From CAYSLU01 sp964431965 (GTDB lineage: Bacteria > Verrucomicrobiota > Kiritimatiellia > CAIKKV01 > CAYSLU01), in contig CAYSLU010000018.1 in NCBI GenBank assembly GCA_964431965.1, forward strand, positions 3,920-67,919: a stretch of 64,000 nt of DNA, given 5' to 3'. Positions 35,796-43,745 of the stretch are shown here, piece by piece. A program made the translations under genes and the position numbers. Each line of letters starts with the position of its first letter. The stretch's first letter is position 1. Below the pieces are notes generated by a model. That model was not told where the DNA came from. It worked only from the letters and a program-made list of their open reading frames with translations, and ran no database searches.

Positions 35796-36533
35796 TCACA
35801 CCTGCCGCCGCATTTCCACGATGACGGGCGATCCCCAGAGGCGAGTGAGACCGAGCGCACGGCAGGCGCCCTCCGCGGCCGCGGACAGCGGCCGGCAGTG
35901 GAGTGTCCGGTGCAGGACCATGGGCAGGAAGAACTGCGGGCGGCGGGCCGCCCGGCCATAGCCGCTCTTCCCGAATGCGCTCGTTACCTCGTCGTCCCGG
36001 AACGCCCGCCAAGCGCGCGTGTTGCCTTCCATGCGCTTCTTGGCGGCGAACAGCGCGGGGGCGAGGCGGTTGAGTCCACCGCCGACGGGGTAGTCGACGA
36101 TCACGGCTGAGCGGGCGACGCGGCAGAGTTCGGCGATGAGCGCCTCCCACCGCTCGCAGTGGGGCAGCAGACGGAAACTGAGGACAACGTCGAACGACCG
36201 ATCCGCGAACGGCAGCGCCAGCACGTCGCCGGACACGAAGCGGCATCGCCCGGCGTCGACCTCACCTGCGATTCGGGCGCGGCAGGAGGGGTCGCTGCCC
36301 AGGACGGTCACGGCGTAGCCCCGCCGGCCGAGCGGGATCGCCAGTTGCCCGTGACCGCCGCCGACGTCCAGTATCGTGGGCTCGGCGTGGGCGGAGAGCA
36401 GCCGGACGACGATCCGCTCCTGCGTGGACAGCATCCACTCGCCGACCGGGCCGCAAAAGCGGGAGGCATAGCCGTCCGAAGACGTTTCGATGTCCGCCGT
36501 CTCCTGATCACCTGTGGGTGTCGGTTCGCTCAT
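35796..36533 (-). CDS. SAM-dependent class I methyltransferase
   Basis: The 245-residue protein has a Methyltransf_11-type fold: motif I 'TILDVGGGHGQLAIPL', the acidic residue after strand 2 ('VLGSDPS'), 'GDVLALPFADRSFDVVLSF' and 'SAVIVDYPVGG'. The substrate is unknown; the C-terminal half resembles small-molecule or quinone-type methylases but not specifically. It is followed by the SGNH gene on the same strand. Confidence 0.8.
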   Translation of the reverse strand: MSEPTPTGDQETADIETSSDGYASRFCGPVGEWMLSTQERIVVRLLSAHAEPTILDVGGGHGQLAIPLGRRGYAVTVLGSDPSCRARIAGEVDAGRCRFVSGDVLALPFADRSFDVVLSFRLLPHCERWEALIAELCRVARSAVIVDYPVGGGLNRLAPALFAAKKRMEGNTRAWRAFRDDEVTSAFGKSGYGRAARRPQFFLPMVLHRTLHCRPLSAAAEGACRALGLTRLWGSPVIVEMRRQV

Positions 36534-36566
36534 GATCCGTCGGCCTCCTGCTGCGTGCGCCCAGCC

Positions 36567-38606
36567 TCACTCCCACATGGAGCGGATCTTGGCGGAGATG
36601 TCCGCTCCGCCCGCCCGCGCATCGGGCGTCTCTTCCGCGTCCGCCTGCACGAGATCCTCCGCATCGAATGTTTCGCGCACGGCATCGGTCAGGAAGCGGC
36701 TGATCTGGGCGTAGGAATGCCGGTCCGTGTGCGCGTGCCACTTGTGGTAGTAGCGCAGCGGCCACGTGACGTACAGGAAGTCCTTGGCCCGGGTGAGCGC
36801 CACGTACATCAGGCGCAGCTCCTCTTCGATCTCCTCGCGCGACCCGGTCGACATGTCGGACGGGATGCACCCGTCCGAGGCGTGGATCAGGTACACGGCG
36901 TCCCACTCGCAGCCCTTGGCCGAGTGGACGGTTGAGAGTACCAGCCAGTCTTCGTCGCGGGACGGCGGGCCCGCCAGGTCGCTCGTCGAGGTCGGCGGAT
37001 CCAGCATGAGGTCGGTCAGGAACTGCCGGCTCGACTCGTAGCCGGATGCGATCTGCTCGAGGTGTTCCAGATCGCGCTGGCGAACCGCCGGGTGCTCGTA
37101 CCGCTTCTCGAGCAGCGGATCGTAGAAGTGCCGGATGCGCTCGACCTGGCCGGCCGGGTTGCGCTCGCCGGCCACGGCCAGCTGCTCCAGAAGCTCGGCC
37201 ATGCGCCGGATGCCATCCTGGGCGGCCGGCGGGGCGCGGAACGTCGCCAGCGCGGACGGGCTGGTCCCGGCCTGGAGCACGTGGCGCACGATGCTGGCCG
37301 CCGTGGCGGGCCCGATGCCTTCGATGAGTTGGAGCGCGCGGAACCAGGCCATCTCGTCCCTCGGGTTTCCGGCGATCCTCAGGAACGCGATCAGGTCCTT
37401 CACGTGCGCCGCTTCGAGGAACCGCAGCCCGCCGTACTTGTGGTACGGGATGCTGCGGCGCGTCAGCTCGACCTCCAGCGAGTCGGACAGGTGCGAGGCC
37501 CGGAACAGCACCGCCTGCTTGTGGAGCGGGATGCCTTCTTCGTAGTGCTGCAGCACGCGCTCGATGACGTATTCGTCCTGCTGCGCCTCGTCGCGGCACG
37601 TCACAAGGTGCGGGCGCTGCCGGCTCTCCCGCTCGGACCACAGGTCCTTGGTGAAGCGCTCAGCCGCCTGGGCGATGACGCGGTTGGTAGCCTCGAGGAT
37701 CGGCTTGACCGATCGGTAGTTCTGCTCGAGTGTAACGATCGTGGTTCCGGGAAAGTGCTTCGGGAAATCCAGCATGTTCCGCACGGTCGCGGCCCGGAAG
37801 CTGTAGATGCTTTGCGCGTCGTCGCCGACCACGGTGATGTTGGAATTGGTGCGCCGCATGCCGAGCAGGATGTTCGCCTGGATCGTGTTCGTGTCCTGGT
37901 ACTCGTCGACGAGGATGTGGTCGAACCGCCCGCCGGCGATGTCGGCCATCTGGGGGTCGGCGACGAGGTGCGACCAGTAGAGCAGGAGGTCGTCGTAGTC
38001 GAGCACCTGCCGCTCCTGCTTGCGTTGGACGTAGTGCTGGAAGAGCGACTTCAGTTCATTTTCCCAGCCCATGCACCACGGGAAGATCTTCTTCAGGACG
38101 TCCGGCAGCGGGGCCGCGCCGTTGACGCAGCGGGAATAGATGTCGAGACAGGTGTTCTTGCGCGGGAAGCGCTTTTCGCGGCTCGAGAGGTTCAGGTCCT
38201 GCCGGATAACGTTGATCATGTCCTCCGCGTCGGACTGATCCATGACGGTGAACTCGGCGCTGAGCCCGGCGGCCTTCGCGTAGATCCGCAGGATGCGGTT
38301 CGCGACCGCGTGGAACGTGCCGCCCCAGACGCGGGTGGTTACGGCCGAGCCGCGGGCGGTGATGGACGCGGCCCGCTTGAGCATCTCCTCCGAGGCGCGG
38401 CGCGTGAACGTGAGGAGCAGGATGCGCCCCGGGTCCACGCCCCGCCAGACAAGGTGGGCGACCCGGTAGGCCAGTGTCTTGGTCTTGCCGGTCCCGGCCC
38501 CGGCCACGATGAGCAGCGGCCCGTCCCCGTGCGCCACGGCCTCCCGCTGCCGGGGGTTCAGCTCGTCCAGCCAGGGGGGCGTAGTGGTGTGCTGTCCGTC
38601 GTCCAT
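36567..38606 (-). CDS. UvrD/PcrA-family superfamily 1 DNA helicase
   Basis: The 679-residue helicase has the Q motif 'LNPRQREAV', Walker A GAGTGKT at 36-42, 'LLLTFTRRASEEM', Walker B 'HILVDEYQDTN', motif III 'GDDAQSIYSFR', motif IV 'LEQNYRS', 'STVHSAKGCEWDAVYLI' and 'LMYVALTRAKDFLYV'. Length and motif spacing suit UvrD/PcrA/Rep 3'-5' helicases used in repair and replication restart. ATG 38606 was chosen because the frame further upstream is low-complexity and non-helicase-like. Confidence 0.92.
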   Translation of the reverse strand: MDDGQHTTTPPWLDELNPRQREAVAHGDGPLLIVAGAGTGKTKTLAYRVAHLVWRGVDPGRILLLTFTRRASEEMLKRAASITARGSAVTTRVWGGTFHAVANRILRIYAKAAGLSAEFTVMDQSDAEDMINVIRQDLNLSSREKRFPRKNTCLDIYSRCVNGAAPLPDVLKKIFPWCMGWENELKSLFQHYVQRKQERQVLDYDDLLLYWSHLVADPQMADIAGGRFDHILVDEYQDTNTIQANILLGMRRTNSNITVVGDDAQSIYSFRAATVRNMLDFPKHFPGTTIVTLEQNYRSVKPILEATNRVIAQAAERFTKDLWSERESRQRPHLVTCRDEAQQDEYVIERVLQHYEEGIPLHKQAVLFRASHLSDSLEVELTRRSIPYHKYGGLRFLEAAHVKDLIAFLRIAGNPRDEMAWFRALQLIEGIGPATAASIVRHVLQAGTSPSALATFRAPPAAQDGIRRMAELLEQLAVAGERNPAGQVERIRHFYDPLLEKRYEHPAVRQRDLEHLEQIASGYESSRQFLTDLMLDPPTSTSDLAGPPSRDEDWLVLSTVHSAKGCEWDAVYLIHASDGCIPSDMSTGSREEIEEELRLMYVALTRAKDFLYVTWPLRYYHKWHAHTDRHSYAQISRFLTDAVRETFDAEDLVQADAEETPDARAGGADISAKIRSMWE

Positions 38607-39041
38607 CGCGTCCTCCGCGCCTCGAAAGACGAAGTATGACACAAGCGCGGCAGCGGCGGCAAACCTGGCGCCGCCGGGAGCGTGGCGTCGGGCTGAGCGA
38701 TACGAGACAGCTCGGCGGCTTGGGCCGAGCGGCGACGCGGCATCTCGCCCCGGCTGCGGCGTTGCCGGGGGACGGCGCGTACAGGAGTACAGCGCCGCCC
38801 CCGGCGCCTTGCATCCGAGGCAATCTGCCGCGTCGCCGGTCGGGCACGTCGCGGACTCCGTGCGACCCAAGCCGCCTCGCGGTACGCCCCGTTCCGTCGC
38901 CGACTTGGAACGGTGGGGCAGGGTCCGTCCGGCCTTCGAGATTCTGCGGTTCCTTGTTCTGCTGTTCGATATTCGTCCTCCTATTCACAAGACGGGCTGG
39001 TTCGGGCACTATGTGCGGCAATTTCGCGGGAGGAACGCACC
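38607..39041. other. 435-base non-coding gap between divergent genes
   Basis: No convincing gene lies here. It contains three inverted repeats in a row: a 7-bp stem at 38654-38676, a perfect 7-bp stem at 38710-38716/38724-38730, and the long hairpin at 38764-38805. It must also hold the promoters of the helicase gene (leftward) and the hydrolase gene (rightward); I see no clear consensus pair. Confidence 0.6.
38764..38805. repeat. Long stable hairpin with nested inner stem
   Basis: The left arm 38764-38778 pairs with 38792-38805 over 14 bp with a single bulged A at 38772. The loop contains a second perfect stem GTAC/GTAC around AGGA (38779-38790). No T-run follows on either strand, so it is not an ordinary terminator. 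It could be a structured RNA element, protein site or dispersed repeat. Confidence 0.7.
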
Positions 39042-39830
39042 ATGGCCGAGGAAACCCAGCACTGGATCGCAGGCGGCCCGAATCGGTTGGCGGCCGTTCT
39101 GCACGACGCCGGATCGGAGTCCTGGGTCGTCATGGCCCACGGCTTCACCGGGCATAAGGCGGAGTCGAGTTGGCTGTTCACGACCACGGCCCGCGCCTTT
39201 GCCGAGGCCGGGCTCAGCGTGCTCCGGTTCGACTTCGCGGGCAGCGGCGACAGCGAGGGCGCGTTCGAGGATATGACGCCCGCGACTGAGATCGCGGACC
39301 TGAACCGGGCGATCGACTGGGCGCGTGGGCGCGGGGCACGACGACTGGGCCTGCTCGGGCTCAGCATGGGCGGCGGCGTGTCGATCTGCGCGGCGGCGGC
39401 TCGCGCGGACGTGGCGGCGCTGGTGACCTGGTCCCCGGTTCCGGACTTCCGGGCGTGGTCCATGATGGCATTCCCCGCGTCGGCCTGGGAGGGCGCGATG
39501 GCCGGGAAGTCCTTCGCATACGGGGCCTATACGCTGGGGCCGCGCTTCTTTCTCGACTGCCGGCAGCTCGACATCCCCGGCGCGTACGCCCGGTTGCAGA
39601 TGCCGAAGATGATCGTCGAGGGCACGAACGACCTTCAGGGCTTCCAGTCCGGCAATTATCTCAACCATCTTGCGGCCGGCGAGCCGAAGCGGATGCACCT
39701 GATCCCGGGCGGGGATCACGTGTTCAACAGTCCCGAGCACCGCCGCGAGGCGGTTCGGGCATCGCTCGAGTTCTTCCTCGAATTTCTCAAGCCGACCGGC
39801 GGTCGCGCCGGGGCCGGAGGTGCCGCGTGA
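39042..39830 (+). CDS. Alpha/beta hydrolase
   Basis: The 262-residue serine hydrolase has oxyanion segment 'VMAHGFTGHKAES', nucleophile elbow GLSMGGG, 'FDFAGSGDSEG', an acid residue near 'IVEGTNDLQG' and catalytic His in 'PGGDHVFNSP'. It belongs to the broad group with YfhR/FrsA-like esterases. GGGAGGAACG precedes the ATG. The stop overlaps the downstream URO-D gene (GTGA). It could supply the pimeloyl-ester hydrolase absent from the biotin operon, but nothing specific supports that. Confidence 0.8.
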   Translation: MAEETQHWIAGGPNRLAAVLHDAGSESWVVMAHGFTGHKAESSWLFTTTARAFAEAGLSVLRFDFAGSGDSEGAFEDMTPATEIADLNRAIDWARGRGARRLGLLGLSMGGGVSICAAAARADVAALVTWSPVPDFRAWSMMAFPASAWEGAMAGKSFAYGAYTLGPRFFLDCRQLDIPGAYARLQMPKMIVEGTNDLQGFQSGNYLNHLAAGEPKRMHLIPGGDHVFNSPEHRREAVRASLEFFLEFLKPTGGRAGAGGAA

Positions 39831-40768
39831 CGCGACGCGAACTGGTAAAGGCGGCCATCGGCCATCGCGAGGCCGAGCGGGTTCCATATTGCATCGACCT
39901 GTGCCCGGAGGCCTGGGAACTGCTGAAGCCGCTGGCGGGCGGACGTTCGCCGGCCGAGTTCGTCGACAACGACGTGAAGGACATCGCTGTTCCGTGGTGG
40001 GGATGGCACGAGCTCGGGCCGGACTGGGCCGGTTTCGACGAGCCCGTTTCGCCCGCGAAGGTGCTGGGGCGGGGGACGTACGACAAGCTGGCCGAGGCCG
40101 TGAAGGCCGAGCGGGAGCGTTCGGACCAGTACTTCCTGGTCCGCCTCTACGGGAGCCACTTCGAGAAGGCGTATTTCGCCCGAGGGCTGGAGAACTTCCT
40201 GGCGGACATGGCGGGCAACATCCCGTTCGCCCGCCGCCTGCTGAACCGGATCATCGAGAAGAACCTGGTGATGCTGGAGAACTTCTTGGCGCTGCCGGAG
40301 ATCGACGGCGTGCTGCTCGGCAGCGACTGGGGCTCCCAGCGTGGCTTGCTCATGTCGCCCGCGATCTGGGAGGACCTGATCCGCCCCGGCGAGCAGCGCG
40401 AGTACGACCTGATCCATGCCTACGGAAAAGACGTGTGGGTCCACTCCTGCGGGGACGTCCAGGTCATCATCCCGTCGCTGGTTGAGATGGGCCTCGACGT
40501 GCTGAACCCGGTCCAGCCGGAGGCGATGGACATCCGGCTGCTGAAGTCCACCTACGGGCAGCGGCTCACCTTCTGGGGCGGCATCAGCACCCAGCAGACG
40601 CTTCCGTACGGGACACCCGACGAGGTGAAGCGCGAGGCGCGCGCGGTGCGGGATCTGATGTCGGCCGCCGGCGGCTACATCCTGAGCCCGGCCCAATCGA
40701 TCCAGGACGACGTCCCCGTAGCCAACGTGCTCGCGCTGCTCGAAGTGGCCCGCGAGCTGAGGCGTTGA
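39827..40768 (+). CDS. URO-D/methyltransferase-fold family protein
   Basis: The 313-residue TIM-barrel protein of the uroporphyrinogen decarboxylase family is the MtaA/CmuA-like branch rather than HemE. It has 'TRRELVKAAIGHREAERVPY' at the N-terminus and the metal-binding-like 'VWVHSCGDVQVIIPSLVEMG', followed by 'NPVQPEAMD' and 'FWGGISTQQTLPYGTPDEV'. Such proteins often act in corrinoid-dependent methyl transfer or in sugar/acid catabolism in PVC bacteria. GTG start with GGAGGT. The function remains open. Confidence 0.75.
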   Translation: MTRRELVKAAIGHREAERVPYCIDLCPEAWELLKPLAGGRSPAEFVDNDVKDIAVPWWGWHELGPDWAGFDEPVSPAKVLGRGTYDKLAEAVKAERERSDQYFLVRLYGSHFEKAYFARGLENFLADMAGNIPFARRLLNRIIEKNLVMLENFLALPEIDGVLLGSDWGSQRGLLMSPAIWEDLIRPGEQREYDLIHAYGKDVWVHSCGDVQVIIPSLVEMGLDVLNPVQPEAMDIRLLKSTYGQRLTFWGGISTQQTLPYGTPDEVKREARAVRDLMSAAGGYILSPAQSIQDDVPVANVLALLEVARELRR

Positions 40769-41081
40769 TGCGCGGCCTCTTGCTGGCTCCCGCTCGCATA
40801 CACGCTCTTCGTAGGGCACGATGAGGTCAGAACGGCCGGCGCAGATGCAGTACTGAGCCCCGAGGCCGCCATCGCGAACCAGTGTGCCGCTCCGCAAATG
40901 ACCGTGCAAAACGCGAAAGCGCCTGTCATTCTGAGCGTAGCGAAGAATCTCGGACGTGGTCGCAGGGCAAGAGATCCTTCGCTTTGCTCAGGATGACCTT
41001 CAAGACGAGCGTGGCCAACTACCGGCGGCAGTACGCTCGCAAGCGCGTGGCCCAGCGCTGGAACGCGATGGGCAGAGCTGA
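40769..41081. other. 313-base gap containing a palindromic repeat
   Basis: Apart from the inverted repeat at 40925-40997 I see no gene or clear promoter here. The gap separates the URO-D gene from the lone MshEN gene and marks the left edge of a lower-GC accessory stretch. Confidence 0.5.
40925..40997. repeat. Dispersed-type palindromic repeat (CATTCTGAGC family)
   Basis: Arms of 27 bases (40925-40951 and 40971-40997) pair at 23 of 27 positions around a 19-base centre. The arms begin GTCATTCTGAGC and end GCTCAGGATGAC. This sequence type is widespread as an intergenic palindrome in many environmental bacterial genomes, from general knowledge. Only one copy is in this window. Confidence 0.8.
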
Positions 41082-41420
41082 ATGAAAGACCTGGATTCCA
41101 TCGGACGCGATTCGCCGGACGATGATGCGCTTCTTCAGGCGTTGGCAAAGCGGTTCGGGATGGAAGTGATTGACGTGTCCGAGGCGTCCATACCGGACGA
41201 TGTTATCAAGATGCTCAGTGCTGATACCGCCAGCCGTCATGGCGTGCTGCCGGTCAGGCGAACCGGTGAGGTCCTGACGGTCGCCGTCGGCGACCCGATG
41301 GCGACCGACACCCTCGACTCGCTTCGGCACATCCTGAATATCCCAGTCGAAGCGGTCTACTGTCAGCGCGTGAAGTTGCGGAAGGCCATAGGACGCTACT
41401 ACGGAGACGGAGGCACCTAA
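41082..41420 (+). CDS. Stand-alone MshEN/GspE N-terminal domain protein
   Basis: The 112-residue product aligns only with the N-terminal domain of secretion ATPases: 'DALLQALAKRFGMEVIDVSE', 'HGVLPVRRTGEVLTVAVGDP' and 'YCQRVKLRKAIGRYYGDG'. The motor domain is missing and the frame simply ends. It may be a remnant of a pilB/gspE gene or a free regulatory domain; MshEN domains in some ATPases bind cyclic di-GMP, but the full binding motif is not evident here. It lies outside both pilus clusters. Confidence 0.65.
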   Translation: MKDLDSIGRDSPDDDALLQALAKRFGMEVIDVSEASIPDDVIKMLSADTASRHGVLPVRRTGEVLTVAVGDPMATDTLDSLRHILNIPVEAVYCQRVKLRKAIGRYYGDGGT

Positions 41421-41528
41421 CCTGCACGCAGAGTCCGGGATGGGGAGGCGGAAAGCTGCAGGCGCTGGTTATCAATCTGCTAGGACCGGAGATGGCGACG
41501 GGCAAGCTCGCGCCTGGCTGTTGACGAT

Positions 41529-41978
41529 ATGAATAAGAAGATGGGATGCCTTTTGGCCGTGGTCTTGCCCATATCCCTCGTCTGGCTTTTCATCTGGGCT
41601 CGTGGGCACTCATACGAGATTCGGTCTGCTTCGTACGATGAAGCATCCAAGGCAGGAGTCGTGCGGGTATTTATCCCGACTCAGGCGCACCAGATCACGG
41701 CGTGGGTTAGGCCAGGACAGAGGTCCATAGCCGCAGCATTCGAGATCGAGGAAGCGGATTTTGTCTCATGGGCCCATTCCAAGGGGTGGCACCTTGAAGA
41801 GATCGTGAACCAGACCATCCCGAACATTTCCGCAGATGCTGATCCAAACGGCACGGAGACAGTGACAAAGGGGCTAATGTACAAGGTCGATGAATCAAAC
41901 ATCGACAAGCCCAATGGGCTTTACAGATTGTACGTCTATGACCGCGGTAAAGGGATCGGGTACTTCACCCAGTTCTGA
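41529..41978 (+). CDS. Small exported/anchored hypothetical protein
   Basis: The 149-residue protein has an N-terminal hydrophobic helix after MNKKMG (a signal peptide or anchor). The rest is soluble and less GC-rich than neighbouring genes, with Ile/Asn/Lys-richer composition. No family recognised. It is followed 12 bases later by a lipoprotein gene with GGGAGG; together they look like an acquired cassette. Confidence 0.55.
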   Translation: MNKKMGCLLAVVLPISLVWLFIWARGHSYEIRSASYDEASKAGVVRVFIPTQAHQITAWVRPGQRSIAAAFEIEEADFVSWAHSKGWHLEEIVNQTIPNISADADPNGTETVTKGLMYKVDESNIDKPNGLYRLYVYDRGKGIGYFTQF

Positions 41979-41990
41979 AGGGAGGCTCAC

Positions 41991-42533
41991 ATGCGGCCCG
42001 CGTCTGCAGTCTTGGGCCCACTGGCGCTGTTGTGTGCGTCATGCGTCGCACCCCATGCCACCCGCCCTGCATTTACCATAGACACTGAATCGCCGCATTG
42101 CCTGGTCTTCCGGTCAAGCGGGCCGTCGAATGACTTCATCTTTGCTGTTACCGAATCAATGCTCCGAGACGCGCCCTCTTGGGCGCAACTGAGTGCCGCC
42201 CCGCCACTATCATCGGAGAAAGCACTAGCTGCTGCCAACGCATGGCTGAGTGGTCAAGTCACGAACACCACGGAGTACCCCGTGGTACGCATCCTATTGA
42301 GGCGTGCCTTCTCCCCTCGGGTAGTGCAGGTCCCTGCCTTAGCTGACCTTGGAGCCGCTTGGCTGTACGTCGTAGAATACGATGCGACGTTTCAGTGGAA
42401 GACCTGCTTCGGGCCACAACTGAGAGTCCGCGTTCCGGTTCTGATGAACGGAAAATCACCGGCGGCGCAACCGGTGCCGTGGGGCAGCCATGTAGTAGAC
42501 AAGACAGGACAGGACGTCTACGTCAGCGAGTAG
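41991..42533 (+). CDS. Small hypothetical lipoprotein
   Basis: The 180-residue protein has a lipobox ALLCASC with the lipid-modified Cys near residue 18. The remainder has no recognised domain. Its base composition is lower in GC than the flanking core genes. The preceding AGGGAGG supports the ATG. It may be part of a two-gene accessory unit with the upstream hypothetical gene. The 190 bases between it and bioB show no supportable gene. Confidence 0.55.
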   Translation: MRPASAVLGPLALLCASCVAPHATRPAFTIDTESPHCLVFRSSGPSNDFIFAVTESMLRDAPSWAQLSAAPPLSSEKALAAANAWLSGQVTNTTEYPVVRILLRRAFSPRVVQVPALADLGAAWLYVVEYDATFQWKTCFGPQLRVRVPVLMNGKSPAAQPVPWGSHVVDKTGQDVYVSE

Positions 42534-42723
42534 ATGGGAGTGAGCCTTGGAGTTGCAGAACCAGCCTTGCATGCGCCCGGGGCACGACGAACGTTCCAAC
42601 CGTACTGTCGGCATCATCTCCGGAATCCTTTTCATCGTGCGCCAAGCGGGCGGAATGTGCCAGTATTCGGCAAGTTCAGGCTCATAGCGGGTGGAACCGG
42701 GTGGCCAGCGGGAAGACGATGCG

Positions 42724-43704
42724 ATGATCTGGAGTGCGATAGCGGATCGGGTGCTCGCGGGCAAGCGGCTGAGCCGGCCCGAGGCTTTGGCCGTGCTGAA
42801 CGCGGCGGACGAGGAGACGCTGGCCCTGCTGGACGGCGCATTCCGGGTCCGGCGTGCGGCGTTCGGGATGAGCGTGTCGCTGCACGTGATCCGCAACGCC
42901 CGCAGTGGCGCCTGCACCGAGGACTGCGCCTACTGCAGCCAGTCGGCCTCGGCTGACACGCCAATCACCGAATACCCGATGCAGACGCCGGACGAGATCG
43001 TGGCCGGCGCGCGCGACGCACGGGCGCTGAATGCGCTCCGCTACTGCGTGGTCACCAGCGGCCGGGGGCCGGACGAGTCGGACTTGGACGCCGTCTGCGC
43101 GGCGGTGCGGCGCATCAAGGCGGAAATCCCCATTCAGGTCTGCACATCGCTCGGGATGCTGACTGTCGACCAGGCCCGCCGGCTGAAGGCGGCCGGAGTG
43201 AACCGGTACAACCACAATCTGGAAACGTCGGAGCGCTACTATCCCTCGATCTGCTCCGCGCACGCCTTTCGGGATCGGGTGGCGACGGCGCAGGCGGCGA
43301 AGGCCGCCGGGCTGGAGTTGTGCAGTGGGGGCCTGATCGGGATGGGCGAGACGCTCGAGGACCGGGTGGACTTGGCCTTCGCGCTGCGTGACGTGCAGCC
43401 GGACTCCATTCCGCTCAACTTCCTCGATCCGCGCCCGGGCACGGCGCTCGAGGGGCGTCCGCGGCTCGGCGCCCTCGAAGCCCTGCGCACGCTCGCCATG
43501 TTCCGCTTCGCGCATCCCCAGTCCGAACTGCGCGTGGCCGGCGGGCGCGAAGCGTGCCTGGGGCCGCTCCAGCCCCTGTCGCTGTATGCAGCCAATTCGA
43601 TGTTCACGAACGGGTACCTGACGACCGGCGGACAGGGGCATGAGGCCGATATGGCCATGATCCGCGCCGCCGGATTCCACGTCACCGAGATCACCTGCGA
43701 TTGA
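42724..43704 (+). CDS. bioB: Biotin synthase BioB
   Basis: The 326-residue radical-SAM enzyme inserts sulfur into dethiobiotin. The SAM-cluster motif CxxxCxxC appears in 'CTEDCAYCSQSA'. Other BioB hallmarks are 'YNHNLETSERYYPSIC', 'CSGGLIGMGET' and 'PLNFLDPRPGTALEG', plus the [2Fe-2S] ligands including the Arg of 'RVAGGREACLGP'. ATG 42724 is preferred to GTG 42691 because GGGAAG precedes it. It heads the biotin operon; the TGA overlaps an ATG that could extend the next gene. Confidence 0.95.
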   Translation: MIWSAIADRVLAGKRLSRPEALAVLNAADEETLALLDGAFRVRRAAFGMSVSLHVIRNARSGACTEDCAYCSQSASADTPITEYPMQTPDEIVAGARDARALNALRYCVVTSGRGPDESDLDAVCAAVRRIKAEIPIQVCTSLGMLTVDQARRLKAAGVNRYNHNLETSERYYPSICSAHAFRDRVATAQAAKAAGLELCSGGLIGMGETLEDRVDLAFALRDVQPDSIPLNFLDPRPGTALEGRPRLGALEALRTLAMFRFAHPQSELRVAGGREACLGPLQPLSLYAANSMFTNGYLTTGGQGHEADMAMIRAAGFHVTEITCD

Positions 43705-43745
43705 TGGACGCCGGCCACGATGCCGGGGCGGAAACGGGGAGCGAT

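Noticed and set aside
38607..38870. Upstream extension of the helicase reading frame
   Set aside because: Sequence is low-complexity, crosses the inverted repeats and has no helicase homology; ATG 38606 fits the family start.
42456..42917. Minus-strand frame before bioB, and a 46-codon TTG-started + frame at 42548
   Set aside because: Both lack recognisable motifs and good ribosome sites, and the first overlaps bioB and a lipoprotein gene antisense.
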